Source: Ecytonucleospora hepatopenaei
Taxonomy: Eukaryota > Microsporidia > Enterocytozoonidae
Length of the DNA stretch: 64,000 nt
NCBI GenBank assembly: GCA_026692725.1
Contig: JAPMUG010000001.1
Location: 62,001-126,000, forward strand
Reading direction: 5' to 3'
The notes beneath the pieces are model-generated. The model had not been told where the DNA came from and made no database searches. It saw only the letters and a list, made by a program, of their open reading frames with translations. Both the position numbers and the translations under genes were made by a program. Of this stretch, positions 38,818-49,218 are shown piece by piece. Every line of letters starts with the position of its first letter. Position 1 is the stretch's first letter.

Positions 38818-39743
38818 ATGATCTTTTTTGATTTTTAAAAGTTTTTTGTTATTTTTTTGGTTTTATATGCACAGGTCTACCATGGGTTTATGTATGTAAG
38901 AAAGTTAGTAAGTATGTTGATAAAAAGGTTATACAACAAATAGTTGAAGAAGTGGAGAATATAAGTAAAGAATATAATATAAGCGATATCCATACTTATA
39001 AAATTGGTGAAAAAGAGTTTACTGTAAAAAATAGTAAAGGAATTTCTTATGCTATAGAAACATTGCGTATTTTAATAGATGAAAATTTTAAAGAAGAATT
39101 AGAGAGAGAAAAAGAATATTTTAGTGGTTATTTAACGCTTAGTAGTTATTTTAAAAATATGGAAATGCTGCAAAAGTTACCAAATATTTTGAAAGATGAA
39201 ATTGAATGTTTAAAAGTTGTTTCTTCTGTGGCAACAGAAAGTTCTTCTTCACAAATATTCACGTTTTCTTTAGATAAAATACTAACATGGGCAGATTTAG
39301 CTAGAGAATATCCTATAATATTTCACAGGTTAGATAATGAAGAATCATATTTGTTTAAAGCAATAAATAAGCTTAAAATATTAGAAGATAAGAATGATAA
39401 ATTACTGGAAATATATGTTAAAATATTTAAAATCATTAGAGAAAATAAGGTTTTACAAGAAATATGGTGTTTTTATGTTTATTTAAATACATTTTTGAGA
39501 ATACTAAGAAATAAAATAAATTACTGTAAAGAATGTGAAAAATACAAAGGATTAAAAGAAAAAATAGTTAAATGCAATAATTCTGATCATTCTCTTATGA
39601 AAACACTTATGTTAAATTTACATATGCTGAGAATGTTTAGAGAAGAATTAAAGAAAATACCAAATTTAGGTGAATTTTTTAGACTTTTACATGAATTTCG
39701 TGTTACAAAGATTGAAATGCTTAATTTATTAAAAGAAATGTAA
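38818..39743 (+). pseudogene. Tandem secreted family, copy 1 (5' frameshift)
   Basis: The first of 11 tandem copies. A CTCCCATT-ATG start at 38818 opens a hydrophobic leader but hits TAA after six codons. One base away, an open frame (from 38832) continues the leader (FLKVFCYFFGFICTG) and runs through 263+ codons to 39743. The frame change falls in T-rich sequence at 38821-38835. It is a divergent member: the C-terminal Cys region (CKECEKYKGLKEKIVKC) and LMLNLHML match the family, but CxCxxC is degraded. A genuine pseudogene or a homopolymer error. Confidence 0.6.
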
Positions 39744-39861
39744 TTTACATATTAAAAAGGATTAATATAAATCTATATTCAATAAAAATAAAATATTTTT
39801 ATGATCAATAACTTTTTTTCTTTATCAAAAAATGATCACCAAACATCACTTGTAAATTTTT

Positions 39862-40886
39862 ATGTTGATCAGTATTTTTTTAAACTTTTCTTTAGCATTT
39901 TATGAGCATGTAGAATTTATATTTCCATGTAATGGAATGATTAGAGAAATTTCTTTATCAGATCATCAAGAAATTTTAAATTCCGCAAAAAAATTTATAG
40001 AAGAAAAAAAATTGATTCGCAGTTACTTTTACCAAAAAATGATGAAGAATGTTATGTTGTAGATTTAAATAGTGATTTATATAAAATTTCTGCAGGATTT
40101 TTGTGTTTTATGCAGAATAAATATAAAGAAAAATTGAGTGAATATTTTTTAAGTTTAAGACATTTACCATATTTTACTGAATTGATTCATGAAAGATATC
40201 AGAATGAAGATCTACCAGATAAAGTTTATGATGAATTACAAGAAACTCCATATATACAAAATAATGAAACATTTAGAATTATTGCAGAGGATATTGTAAC
40301 CTATTATGATTTAAGCAATGTATATTACATGTTTTATAGCAGAAGCAAATTTATGTCTAATCCAAGAAAGAGAATTGAAGGATGTCCTTTTTTAACTAGA
40401 ATGATAAGAAAAATGAAGGAATTAGAGCTAAATACCAGACAGTATAATAAAATGTGTGTTGAATTTCAGAGAATAATAGAAGAGGATTGGGTAGTTCATG
40501 ATTATTTTGTATTTTCAAAAACTGCAGAAATTTTTGCCTCAATATATAATGATTCATTATTTAAGTGTCCAAAATGTAATGAGTTTTCATCCTTTGAAGA
40601 GAAACTAAAAAATTGTGCAGGTGAAGACTGTAAAAATAATAAATCAGTAATTTTAATGTGTTATATTTTAGAAAAAACATTACCAAATATTCCACAAAAT
40701 AAAAAACAAATGGATGACATTATAAAGTTAAATTCTTTAGTAAAAAATATTATAAACATGCACAAAAATATAGATATATGGATTGAAAATTTGGAAAAAG
40801 ATGAAGAGTCTCAAATTATACAAGTATCAAATAATGAGGAACATAATAAAGCTATAGATTTAACATTGATTGAGGTTGATAATTGA
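39862..40886 (+). pseudogene. Tandem secreted family, copy 2 (frameshift in A-run)
   Basis: ATG 39862 starts a leader (MLISIFLNFSLAFYE) in frame until TAG near 40060, while the homologous frame resumes from about 40005 (IDSQLLLPKNDEECYVV...) and runs to 40886. The switch lies in an A8 run at 40003-40011. A divergent member: FKCPKCNEFSSFEEKLKNCAGEDC shows a related but altered Cys layout. The C-terminus is acidic. One base missing in a homopolymer is also a common sequencing error. Confidence 0.62.
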
Positions 40887-41043
40887 AAATATTTCAATAA
40901 ATTTTTCAGGTTAATGATTTTTTATTTTTTTAATAAAAAACTAAATATTTAAAAATTTAAATTAATTAAAAAATTGATATTTTATTTAAATCATTTATAA
41001 ATTAAAAAATACCCTTATTATATTTTTTACTTTAATTACTATT

Positions 41044-42063
41044 ATGATATTTAACGCAGTTTTGATTTATTTTATGTTTATTAAATTTATTATAAGTTTA
41101 CAAATAACAGATAATGATTCATCTTATTTTATCAAAATAAAAGCTAATGAATTTCTTACAGAATTAAACAGCATAAAATTAAATAAAAATAGAGAAGAAT
41201 CTTTTGATATTTGTAATAAAAATAACATATTGATGGAACCACAAACATTTCAAAATAACAATTTTATATTTAATTATTCTCTTTTAGACTCTGATGAAAA
41301 ACAATTAGTAGAGTTAGCTAAATTTATTGAAGAAAGATTTTCTATAAGTTATGATAATTTTTTAGATGATTGTTTTTTACAATATGAATGGAAATCCATT
41401 CTTTATTGTCTTTTTAAAGATAAAAAACTTACACCTGAATATTTATACAGTCTAAATGAATATAACCGTTGGTTGGTAAATAATGGATTATCCTATTTAA
41501 AAATTGAAGTTTATAATTTTACTGATTTATCTAACATAACATATGATTTGGATAAATACAAAGGACCTGATAATTTATTTTTTAAACTTTTACAAAAAGT
41601 ACATGAGTTAAGAAATATTATGCATGAATATAATAAAACAGGAAAAGCTTTAAATATATGCTTAACGGATAATGAAATATACTTAACGGATAATGAAATA
41701 TACTTAACGGATAATGAAATGTACTTAACAGGTAAAGAAATAGGAAAAATTTATGGATATTTTTATGGTTGTTTTTTACTTTTTAGGAATTTATTAGAAA
41801 AGGAAATGGAACCATGTCATGATGATTATCCATTTGATAATTTTAAAAGAAAAATACAAGAATGTAAATGTAACAGCTGTAAGAAATATAAACCATTAAA
41901 TGCATATCTTTTTCATTTAAGGAATTTATTTGATATACCACCACAATATTTTGATAACTATTTGTATTTTAATGATATAAAATATAAATATAAAGTTTGT
42001 GAAAATATCAATAATAAATTTTTTGGTTTATTAAATGAATTTAAAGAAATTGTAAGTAATTAG
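41044..42063 (+). CDS. Tandem secreted family, copy 3 (intact, 339 aa)
   Basis: Signal peptide MIFNAVLIYFMFIKFIISLQ. The mature protein shows the family signature: NFIFNYSLLDSDEKQLVELAKF (~75-95), an EYNRWL helix, a YKGPDNLFFKLL segment, YGYFYGCFLLFRNLL, MEPC and KCNSCKKYKPLNAYLFHLRNLF. It carries an extra 28-residue repeat (LTDNEIY units, ~205-232) inserted just before the FYGCF motif. A CCCTTATTA motif lies ~30 nt before the ATG, farther than usual. Likely exported; function unknown. Confidence 0.82.
   Translation: MIFNAVLIYFMFIKFIISLQITDNDSSYFIKIKANEFLTELNSIKLNKNREESFDICNKNNILMEPQTFQNNNFIFNYSLLDSDEKQLVELAKFIEERFSISYDNFLDDCFLQYEWKSILYCLFKDKKLTPEYLYSLNEYNRWLVNNGLSYLKIEVYNFTDLSNITYDLDKYKGPDNLFFKLLQKVHELRNIMHEYNKTGKALNICLTDNEIYLTDNEIYLTDNEMYLTGKEIGKIYGYFYGCFLLFRNLLEKEMEPCHDDYPFDNFKRKIQECKCNSCKKYKPLNAYLFHLRNLFDIPPQYFDNYLYFNDIKYKYKVCENINNKFFGLLNEFKEIVSN
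41661..41743 (+). repeat. In-frame 21-bp tandem repeat, ~4 copies
   Basis: Units of (T)ACTTAACGGATAATGAAATA encode YLTDNEI; the third differs by one base and the fourth is diverged (YLTGKEI). It is absent from the other family copies, so it is a recent insertion. Confidence 0.92.
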
Positions 42064-42308
42064 AGTTATTAATAAATTATTTAATAAATTTACAGAATAT
42101 AAAAATATTTAATTATATGGTTAAAAATCATTATTTATCGAGTTTATGTCAAAATTAAGGGTAAATTTATTATCAATATTAAACTAATATTGTATAAATT
42201 ATTAATGAATATTACTTTTTAAAATAATGTCATAATTATATTTTTGAACTATTGATTTTTCTATCAAATATCATTTTTTATATTTAAAAAGGATTCCTTT
42301 TTGCCTTT

Positions 42309-43263
42309 TTGATTTTTTATTCATTTTTGATTTATATCAATAGTAGAGCAATTCAAACAGACAGAACAAAGATTAAATCAAAAAATACAAATAAATTTAC
42401 TGATACATTTTTTGATAAATTAAATACAGAAGAATTAAATGAAAAGAAAAATAATTTTATTAATTTATGTAAAACATAATATATGTATGAAACCTCTAAT
42501 ATTTATAGGCAATAATTTAAATTTTAATTTTTCACTGTTAGACTCTGATGAAAAAATGTTAAATAATTTAGCAAAATTTATGAAAGAAAGGTTTGCTGTT
42601 AGTTATGATAGTTTTTTATTAGAATTTTCTCCTACAAATGGTGTAAAAAATGTTCTAGAACGTTTTTTTGGTGATAGAAAACTTTCACCAAAATATGTCG
42701 CTGCCATAAAAGAATACAACGAATGGCTTGAAGATAATAAAATGGATTTTAGCCAAGTTACTATTAGTAAATATACAGACTTATCGTATATTACAAGTAG
42801 ATTGGATATGTACAAAGGACCTAAAAATTGTTTTTTTGATCTTTTAAAAATTCTTTATGAATATAGAGATACCATTTATGACCATGATAAAGAAGTTAAT
42901 GGTATGAAAAATGTTTTTCGTACAAACAAAGACGTAAAAATATTTGGATATTTTTACAGCTGCTTTACATACCTTAAAACTACTTTACAAACAAAAATGA
43001 AGCCATGTCTTAATAAATATCCATTTGATGATTTTGAAAAGAAGGTAAAAGAATGCACATGTGTAAATTGTAATGAAAACAAACCTTTATTTGCATATCT
43101 TTTTCATTTGAACAGTTTATTTGATTACAAATATAAATATAACAAAAATTCAATTAATTTCTACATTTTTATGAAAAGGTTTCGTAATTATAACAAACTA
43201 ACATTAAATATTGGTAATATCCGGCAAAAAATAGAAGAAATAGCAATCATTTCTAGAAAATAA
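42309..43263 (+). pseudogene. Tandem secreted family, copy 4 (start lost, frameshift)
   Basis: The expected motif-plus-start is degraded: TTTGCCTTT followed by TTG (42309) where other copies have GCCCTTTATG. From there an open frame encodes a leader (LIFYSFLIYINSRAIQ) and the family N-terminus to a TAA at 42477-42479; the homologous frame continues one base over (HNICMKPLIFIGNNL...) to 43263. The downstream part still has KIFGYFYSCF, MKPC and CTCVNCNENKPLFAYLFHL. Two independent lesions argue for a true pseudogene. Confidence 0.72.
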
Positions 43264-43497
43264 ATTTTCAGAGATTATTTTTTATTTGTTTTTAAAATAT
43301 CAGATAAATAGAGTTATTTTTTTACTTTTTGAATTTAATTTAGATTAATAAGATAAATATTATTTTATAAACATATTTTTAATAAATTTAAAACAAAAAT
43401 AATTTTTAAATATAAAAAATTTATTTAATTATATAATTATAGTTTTTAAGTAACTCAAACAATAATTGAACAAAATCTTTTAACAAAAAAATATTTT

Positions 43498-43537
43498 TTA
43501 AAATTTGATCAAAAACTGATTTTTGATCAAATTTTAA
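43498..43537. repeat. Perfect 18-bp inverted repeat with CTGA loop
   Basis: Arms 43498-43515 and 43520-43537 (core TTTGATCAAAAA / TTTTTGATCAAA) flank CTGA. It lies immediately upstream of the family promoter element of copy 5. Confidence 0.93.
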
Positions 43538-43559
43538 TCTAAAAAAAATATTACCCTTT
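43536..43559 (+). promoter_or_regulatory. Family promoter element AATC...TACCCTTT before copy 5
   Basis: AATC followed by an A/T spacer and TTACCCTTT immediately before ATG. The same layout, AATC 20-24 nt before ATG, is seen before copies 7, 8, 10 and 11. Confidence 0.65.
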
Positions 43560-44504
43560 ATGTTATTTTTTGCAATTTTAAATTCAATTTATAGTGCTTC
43601 ATCAACAAATGAACCTTTTTTAAATAGATGCGAAGGAATGGTAGAAAACTTTCTCTCTAAAATGCCTATGCATTTCTTAGAAGAAAATAAAATGAAAGCT
43701 TTGGATTTCTGTAGAAGAAATAATTTAAGAAATTATACACGTTCTATAAAAATCAAAGATGGAATAATCTTTCACTATTCACTTGTAGATAATGATTGTG
43801 ATGTTTTGTTAGGTTTAGCAGAATTTATCAAAAATAATTTTAAACATAAACATTCTATGCTTACAAGTGTTTCAGTACAAAATTTTAGCATTTCAAAAAA
43901 ACTAAAAGAAATCTTTGGAGAAGGGGAATTACCAGAAAACTTTAATAATGCTATAAGAAAATACAATAAATGGCTAATAAAAAATGGATTAGGTGATTTT
44001 AAGGTTACAGCAACAACATTTAGGGAATTAACTGAAGTTAAATTTGATGCAGATGTATATGATGGTCCTGGTAATGTTTTTATAGATTTTTTGTTACTTA
44101 AAGAAGATTTAGCATATTATTATCAGAGACTAAATGAATCACAAAGAAGACTGATCCTATTAAGGAATTTAAGAAAGTTTAGGAAAAACTTTGGTTATTT
44201 TTATGGTTGTTTTGTAATTATGAAAAAGTACCTGTATAACCATACAGAACCATGTATAAAATTTCCTTTTGATTATTTTAGAAGTAAATGTGAAGAATGT
44301 TTATGCTATAGCTGTAAAAAATATGTTTATTTAAATATTTATCTTGCTCGTTTAAAAGGTATTTTTAATATAGCAAAAGCAACAATGCCATACCATGATC
44401 ATTGTAATGAAATTATTGGACATTATGAAGATATTGAACACGATTTGATACAAATTCAGATAATAGTGGATAAGTTAAGAAATATTGCAATAAATTTAGA
44501 TTAA
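43560..44504 (+). CDS. Tandem secreted family, copy 5 (intact, 314 aa)
   Basis: Signal peptide MLFFAILNSIYSASS. Family blocks in order: IIFHYSLVDNDCDVLLGLAEFI (~68-90), IRKYNKWLIKNGL, YDGPGNVFIDFLL, NFGYFYGCFVIMKKYL, EPCIKFPFDYF and CLCYSCKKYVYLNIYLARL. MEPC is TEPC here. TTACCCTTT directly precedes the ATG. A perfect 18-bp inverted repeat lies just upstream. Likely exported; function unknown. Confidence 0.84.
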   Translation: MLFFAILNSIYSASSTNEPFLNRCEGMVENFLSKMPMHFLEENKMKALDFCRRNNLRNYTRSIKIKDGIIFHYSLVDNDCDVLLGLAEFIKNNFKHKHSMLTSVSVQNFSISKKLKEIFGEGELPENFNNAIRKYNKWLIKNGLGDFKVTATTFRELTEVKFDADVYDGPGNVFIDFLLLKEDLAYYYQRLNESQRRLILLRNLRKFRKNFGYFYGCFVIMKKYLYNHTEPCIKFPFDYFRSKCEECLCYSCKKYVYLNIYLARLKGIFNIAKATMPYHDHCNEIIGHYEDIEHDLIQIQIIVDKLRNIAINLD

Positions 44505-44847
44505 ATTTTTTATTTTTAAATAATCATAAAATAAGAAAATATGTTATATTTAAATTATAATTATTATTTAAATCAATATAAATACAATTAAAAATTATTA
44601 ATAAATTTATTTAATATGAATAAACTAATATATAAATTAAATATGTTATATAATATGTATGATTTTTTAATCAGAAAAATCTATTGATAATTTTGATTTT
44701 AAAATACACAATAAAATTTTGAATAATTTATATTGAATATATAAAAGATTATAAGATATTAAAAAATTATAAATTTATATTTAAACAAAAACAATCTAAT
44801 ATCAAATATCAAATTTTCAATTTAAATTAAACTTTTCCTTTTATTTT
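44505..44847. other. Spacer between copies 5 and 6
   Basis: 343 bp of AT-rich DNA with ATTGATAATTTTGATTTTAA-like words. No gene, clear promoter motif or notable repeat is seen. Confidence 0.7.
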
Positions 44848-45789
44848 ATGATATTTTATACTTTTTTAAAATATATTCATAATTTATCTATATCATGTGA
44901 TGAATTTACATTTTCACTACATAATAAAGCTAAAGAATTTCTTATAGAATTAGATAATGAACAAATAAATAAAAATAGAAATAATTCTTTTTTTATTTGT
45001 AATAAAAACAGCATATCAATGAAAAGGCAAACATTTCAAAGCGGTAACTTTATATTTACTTATTCTCTTTTAGATTCTGATGAAAATCAATTAGTAACAT
45101 TTGTTAAGTTTATAAAAAATAATTTCCCTTTGAAATATCATGCTATACTTGCAGATAAGCTTATTACGTATGATATTCATACTTTAATGTCAAAATTATT
45201 TGGTAATAAAAAAATTACATCAAGGTATACTTTATCACTTAAAAGATACAATAGGTGGTTAATAAATAATAATTTATCACACTTACAATTAAAAGCCAAA
45301 AAATTTGTTGATCTTTCCAGAATAGACTTTGATATAACTAATTATACTGGACCCAACAATTTATTTTTTACTCTTTTGCAAAGAATTTATAATTTAAAAG
45401 AGAATATTAAAGCATATAACAAAATTGAAAGAAGGTTAAAATTTTGAATAGTCTCAAAAGAAACAGGAGAAAAGTTTGGTTATTTTTACGGCTTATTTAA
45501 AATTTTTACAAATTATTTGAGAAGCAGAATGGAACCCTGTAAAAATAATTTGAATTTTTATGGTTTTGAGGGAAAAATAAATACATGCAGATGTGAAAGT
45601 TGCACTAAAAACAAGTCATTGCTTATGTATCTTTTACATTTAAAAAATTTATTTAAAATAGCATTATCATTAGAAAAAACACATTATTATGATAAAATTA
45701 GATATCTATATAATGTACATGAAAGTACAATAAAAAATTTTAGTTTATCATATATTGCATTACAGGAAGTAGCAAGGAATATAAATTAA
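44848..45789 (+). pseudogene. Tandem secreted family, copy 6 (in-frame TGA)
   Basis: Signal peptide MIFYTFLKYIHNLSISC and a family N-terminal half close to copy 3 (KAKEFLIELDNEQINKNR; FIFTYSLLDSDENQLV). A TGA at 45445-45447 interrupts it, and the same frame then continues without loss (EKFGYFYGLF, MEPC, CRCESCTKNKSLLMYLLHL) to 45789. A single nonsense change; not an indel. The start has only CCTTTTATTTT, not CCC, before ATG. Probably a young pseudogene; the truncated 199-aa product could still be made. Confidence 0.75.
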
Positions 45790-45896
45790 TTATATAAACT
45801 AAAATTAAACATTTTTAATAAATACATGTTAATTAACTTCCATATGATTTTATAAAAAAATCTTAAAATGATCTTAAACTGATCATAACATTTTTT

Positions 45897-45920
45897 AATC
45901 AAAAAAAGATATTGCCCTTT
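45897..45920 (+). promoter_or_regulatory. Family promoter element before copy 7
   Basis: AATCAAAAAAAGATATTGCCCTTT immediately before ATG; AATC is 24 nt from the start. Confidence 0.65.
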
Positions 45921-46857
45921 ATGTTAATTTTTTCACATATTTTAAATGTTATTGGTTCTATATTTGCAGCTGACTTAAATACAAAAGCAAAAGAGTTTCT
46001 TTCAGAATTAAACGAAACTGACTTGATCTCAAATAGACAAGAAACTTTTAGAATTTGTAACAGACACGACATTCCAAAGAATACTCAAGCATTTGTAGGT
46101 AATAATGGTGTTTTATTTAATTTTTCTTTTTTAAATTCCGATGAGAAAAAGTTGGTAGAATTAGTTGAGTTTATTAGAAAATTTTTTCCCTCTCAAATAT
46201 AAGGAATGTTTTATTGATCTACCTGTATCTTATTCATTATATACGGAACTTTATAGAATATTTGGAACTATGGAATTACCAGATGCATATAAAGTAGCCA
46301 TGGAGGAATATAATGAATCACTAAGAAATGACGGAATGGAGATGTTTGCAGTTTCAGCAACAAACTTTCTTCAGCTGGAAGAAGTTGATTTTTTACCTTT
46401 AATTTATAGAGGTCCAGAAAATGCGTTTTTCACTCTTTTAGAAAAAGTCCAGGAAGTATGCAATAATGTTAATGAATGTAAAAGATTACAAGAGCAAAGA
46501 GAAAATTTAAGAAGAAGAAACGCCTTTATAAAAAAGTTTGATTATTTTTACGGATGTTTTATGCTGTTAAAAAAATACATAAGAAGTAAAATAAAACCGT
46601 GTGAACATGCAATAGATTTTGAATGGTTTGAAAAGAAGGTAAAAGAATGTACATGTGGAAGTTGTGTTGAAAACAAGTCTTTAAATGTATATCTATTACA
46701 TTTACAAAACTTATTCAATATGGTGTATGAATTACAAAAAAATAAAGCTGCTTGTGTTAAAATAAATGAATTTTACACTTGTTATGGCCATTTTAAAGAA
46801 GAATTAGATACATCAAGAAAAGCATTAGAAGAAGTTAAGAGAAATTTAAGCCAATAA
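45921..46857 (+). pseudogene. Tandem secreted family, copy 7 (frameshift in T-run)
   Basis: ATG 45921, signal peptide MLIFSHILNVIGSIFAADL, then the family N-terminal block (NGVLFNFSFLNSDEKKLVELVEFI). The frame ends at TAA near 46202, while homology continues in another frame from about 46185 (FFPLKYKECF) to 46857, including KFDYFYGCFMLLKKYI, KPC and CTCGSCVENKSLNVYLLHL. The switch is at T6 46182-46187; one extra base would explain it. The promoter is intact, so this is a very recent lesion or an error. Confidence 0.7.
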
Positions 46858-46995
46858 AAAAGAAATTTATACTTTGAATTTTAAGTTATTGAATAAATTA
46901 ATAAGAAAACATGTAAGTTATGTTTATATTTTTTATTAAATAATTAAATTTTTGTAAACATTAATCTTTTAATAAATTTTTTTGCTAAAAAATTT

Positions 46996-47019
46996 AATCA
47001 AAAATAGATTGTACCCTTA
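46996..47019 (+). promoter_or_regulatory. Family promoter element before copy 8
   Basis: AATCAAAAATAGATTGTACCC followed by TTA and ATG; nearly identical to the element before copy 10. Confidence 0.7.
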
Positions 47020-47991
47020 ATGTTAATCTTTTTTTATTTTTATAATTTTTTAGTTAATTCTGCATCAATATCAACACCAAAAACATCAGCAAATGAAAAT
47101 TCACCATGTTCTTCTGCTGAAAATGTACAGGAATTTTTATCATTTTTAGATGAAGATGTATTAACAAACAACAGAGGAAATTCTAAAAAAATATGTGAAA
47201 CCCACAACATTTCGATGGATAAACAAACATTGAAGAGGGATGGTGTTGTATTAACATTTTCAATTTTTGACACTGATAAAATGCAGATGTCTGCATTAGC
47301 TGATTTCGTAAAAAAATATTTTACAGCAGAACATGCTGATTTATTAGATAATACACGCAATATGTTGGATTTAGTTGATGAAATGTTAAAAATATTTGGA
47401 AATGGTGAAATACCACAGAATTTAGAAGAGGGTAGACAAGAATATAATAGTTGGTTAGGAAAAAATGATCTTGCATTGTTAAAAGTTAAAGAAAAAACAT
47501 TTCAACATTTATTTCATGTACGTTATGATCCAAAATGGTACAAAGGTCCTGATAATTTATTTTGGCAGTTTTTAGGGAAGAAACAAAATTTATTGAATTC
47601 TATTTTAAAATACAATAATTTAGAATTATCCTTAAAAGTGTTAAGAAGCTTGAAAGGTTTAAAACAGAAATTTGGATATTTTTACGGGTGTTTTGTAATT
47701 TTAAAAAAATACTTAAAAAGTAAAATGGAACCTTGTGAAAATAGCGTAGATTTTAATGATTTTGAAGGAAAAATAACCAAATGTAATTGTATAAGTTGCA
47801 GTGAATATAAACCATTGATTGCATATTTATTACATTTGCAAGGTATATTTGATACTGTTATAACTTTACATCCTCTTGAACAAACATATTCTAATATAAA
47901 ATATTATTATGAAAATCAAGATATTTTTAAAAAAGATGTAGAGAAATCAATTGAAAATTTAAAAGACTTTAAAAAACTAATTAGTGATTAG
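47020..47991 (+). CDS. Tandem secreted family, copy 8 (intact, 323 aa)
   Basis: Signal peptide MLIFFYFYNFLVNSAS, then a Ser-rich stretch. Family blocks: VVLTFSIFDTDKMQMSALADFV, GRQEYNSWLGKNDL, YKGPDNLFWQFLG, KFGYFYGCFVILKKYLKSKMEPC, KCNCISCSEYKPLIAYLLHLQ (split by a short spacer). The best representative of the consensus. About 90 bp around the CxCxxC region is nearly identical in DNA to copy 9. Exported protein of unknown role. Confidence 0.87.
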   Translation: MLIFFYFYNFLVNSASISTPKTSANENSPCSSAENVQEFLSFLDEDVLTNNRGNSKKICETHNISMDKQTLKRDGVVLTFSIFDTDKMQMSALADFVKKYFTAEHADLLDNTRNMLDLVDEMLKIFGNGEIPQNLEEGRQEYNSWLGKNDLALLKVKEKTFQHLFHVRYDPKWYKGPDNLFWQFLGKKQNLLNSILKYNNLELSLKVLRSLKGLKQKFGYFYGCFVILKKYLKSKMEPCENSVDFNDFEGKITKCNCISCSEYKPLIAYLLHLQGIFDTVITLHPLEQTYSNIKYYYENQDIFKKDVEKSIENLKDFKKLISD

Positions 47992-48190
47992 TTTAAGCAT
48001 TTAATATAGAAAACAATAATAAAATTTTTTTAAATAAAGTAGATTTTTTTAATTTTTTTACTGTTTTTTTACAATTGATCAAAAAAATTTATAAATTGAT
48101 CATAAAGTTACTTTTTATATTTCTTTAAAAAATAAAATGTTCTAACTTAAATCAATTTTTTAAAATCACTCTTTTTTTAAAATTTAAAAT

Positions 48191-48207
48191 AATCAATTAT
48201 ACCCTGT
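48191..48207 (+). promoter_or_regulatory. Shortened family promoter element before copy 9
   Basis: AATCAATTATACCCTGT immediately before ATG; same order of blocks but a shorter spacer. Confidence 0.5.
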
Positions 48208-49143
48208 ATGTTATTTTCTATATTTTATTATAATCTTTTTATTCTTTCAGCTGTACATGAATCTGATAATTCATTAGAAAAATGTAAAAAGTTTGTTGCA
48301 GAACTTGACAAGGAAAAGTTGAAAGAAAACAAAAGAAAATCGCTTAAAATATTTTCAGAAAATAAAATTTCTATGGATACACACTCATTTGAGAGAAATG
48401 GTGTTGTATTCTCATATTCAATTTTAAAGACTGATGAAGAACAACTTAAAGAAATGATAACATTTGTTAAGGAACATTTAAAAAAAGAACATGATGTTAT
48501 TACAGATGAAGATATTTCTTTGTATGATTTAACAGAGGAACTTAAGAAAATATTTGGAGATAGAAAGCTAACACCAAAATATGAAAAAGCTAAAACTGAA
48601 TATCTTGAATGGCTAAAAAATAAAAAAATAAATGGGTTTGAAGTATCTGCCGAAAAATTTTGTGAATTGACAGATGAACCCTGTCCTGTAGAAATCTATA
48701 ATGAACACGATAACATCTTTTTTGAACTGTTAATAAAAAAACAAGATTTAGATGTTTCTATTTGTTTGTATAATGGAGCTGAAAAAAGTTTTAAAATGGT
48801 ATTAAGGTTTGCAAATTTTAACAATAGTTTTGGATATGTTTACGGGTGTTTTGTAATTTTAAAAAATTTTATAAAAATCAGAATGGAACCCTGTGAAAAT
48901 AATTTTGATTTTGAAAATTTTAGAGGTAAAATAACCAAATGTAATTGTATAAGTTGCCGTAAATATAAACCATTGATTGCATATTTATTACATTTACAAG
49001 GTATTTTTGATACAGATTTATCTGCAAGGAATTTAAGTTATTGTGATAAATTAAGTTTATATTATGGAAGACGTTATGGCCTTTTAAAAGAAATTGAAGA
49101 AGGTATAAGGAAGCTACAGGAAATTAAAAGTAGCTTAGAATAA
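48208..49143 (+). CDS. Tandem secreted family, copy 9 (intact, 311 aa)
   Basis: Signal peptide MLFSIFYYNLFILSAV. Family blocks: VVFSYSILKTDEEQLKEMITFV, TEYLEWLKNKKI, DNIFFELLIKK, SFGYVYGCFVILKNFI, MEPC, KCNCISCRKYKPLIAYLLHL. The YKGPDN motif is replaced by YNEHDN. The C-terminal signature region is nearly identical to copy 8 at DNA level although the N-terminal halves differ. Exported protein of unknown role. Confidence 0.86.
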   Translation: MLFSIFYYNLFILSAVHESDNSLEKCKKFVAELDKEKLKENKRKSLKIFSENKISMDTHSFERNGVVFSYSILKTDEEQLKEMITFVKEHLKKEHDVITDEDISLYDLTEELKKIFGDRKLTPKYEKAKTEYLEWLKNKKINGFEVSAEKFCELTDEPCPVEIYNEHDNIFFELLIKKQDLDVSICLYNGAEKSFKMVLRFANFNNSFGYVYGCFVILKNFIKIRMEPCENNFDFENFRGKITKCNCISCRKYKPLIAYLLHLQGIFDTDLSARNLSYCDKLSLYYGRRYGLLKEIEEGIRKLQEIKSSLE

Positions 49144-49195
49144 AATAAATTCATTAATTAAAAATATTTTAAAAAAAATATTATGTTTAAAATTT

Positions 49196-49218
49196 AATCA
49201 AAAATAGATAGTGACCCT
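49196..49218 (+). promoter_or_regulatory. Family promoter element before copy 10
   Basis: AATCAAAAATAGATAGTGAC followed by CCT and ATG. It matches the copy 8 element almost base for base although the two coding regions are very diverged. Confidence 0.7.

Noticed and set aside
38818..38890. A short 5' intron in family copy 1 instead of a frameshift
   Set aside because: CACAG near 38875 could be an acceptor, but no GTAAGT-like donor follows the ATG and other copies have no intron there.
45445..45447. TGA as a sense codon
   Set aside because: Other genes in the window end normally and no conserved core gene carries internal TGA, so a nonsense mutation is simpler.
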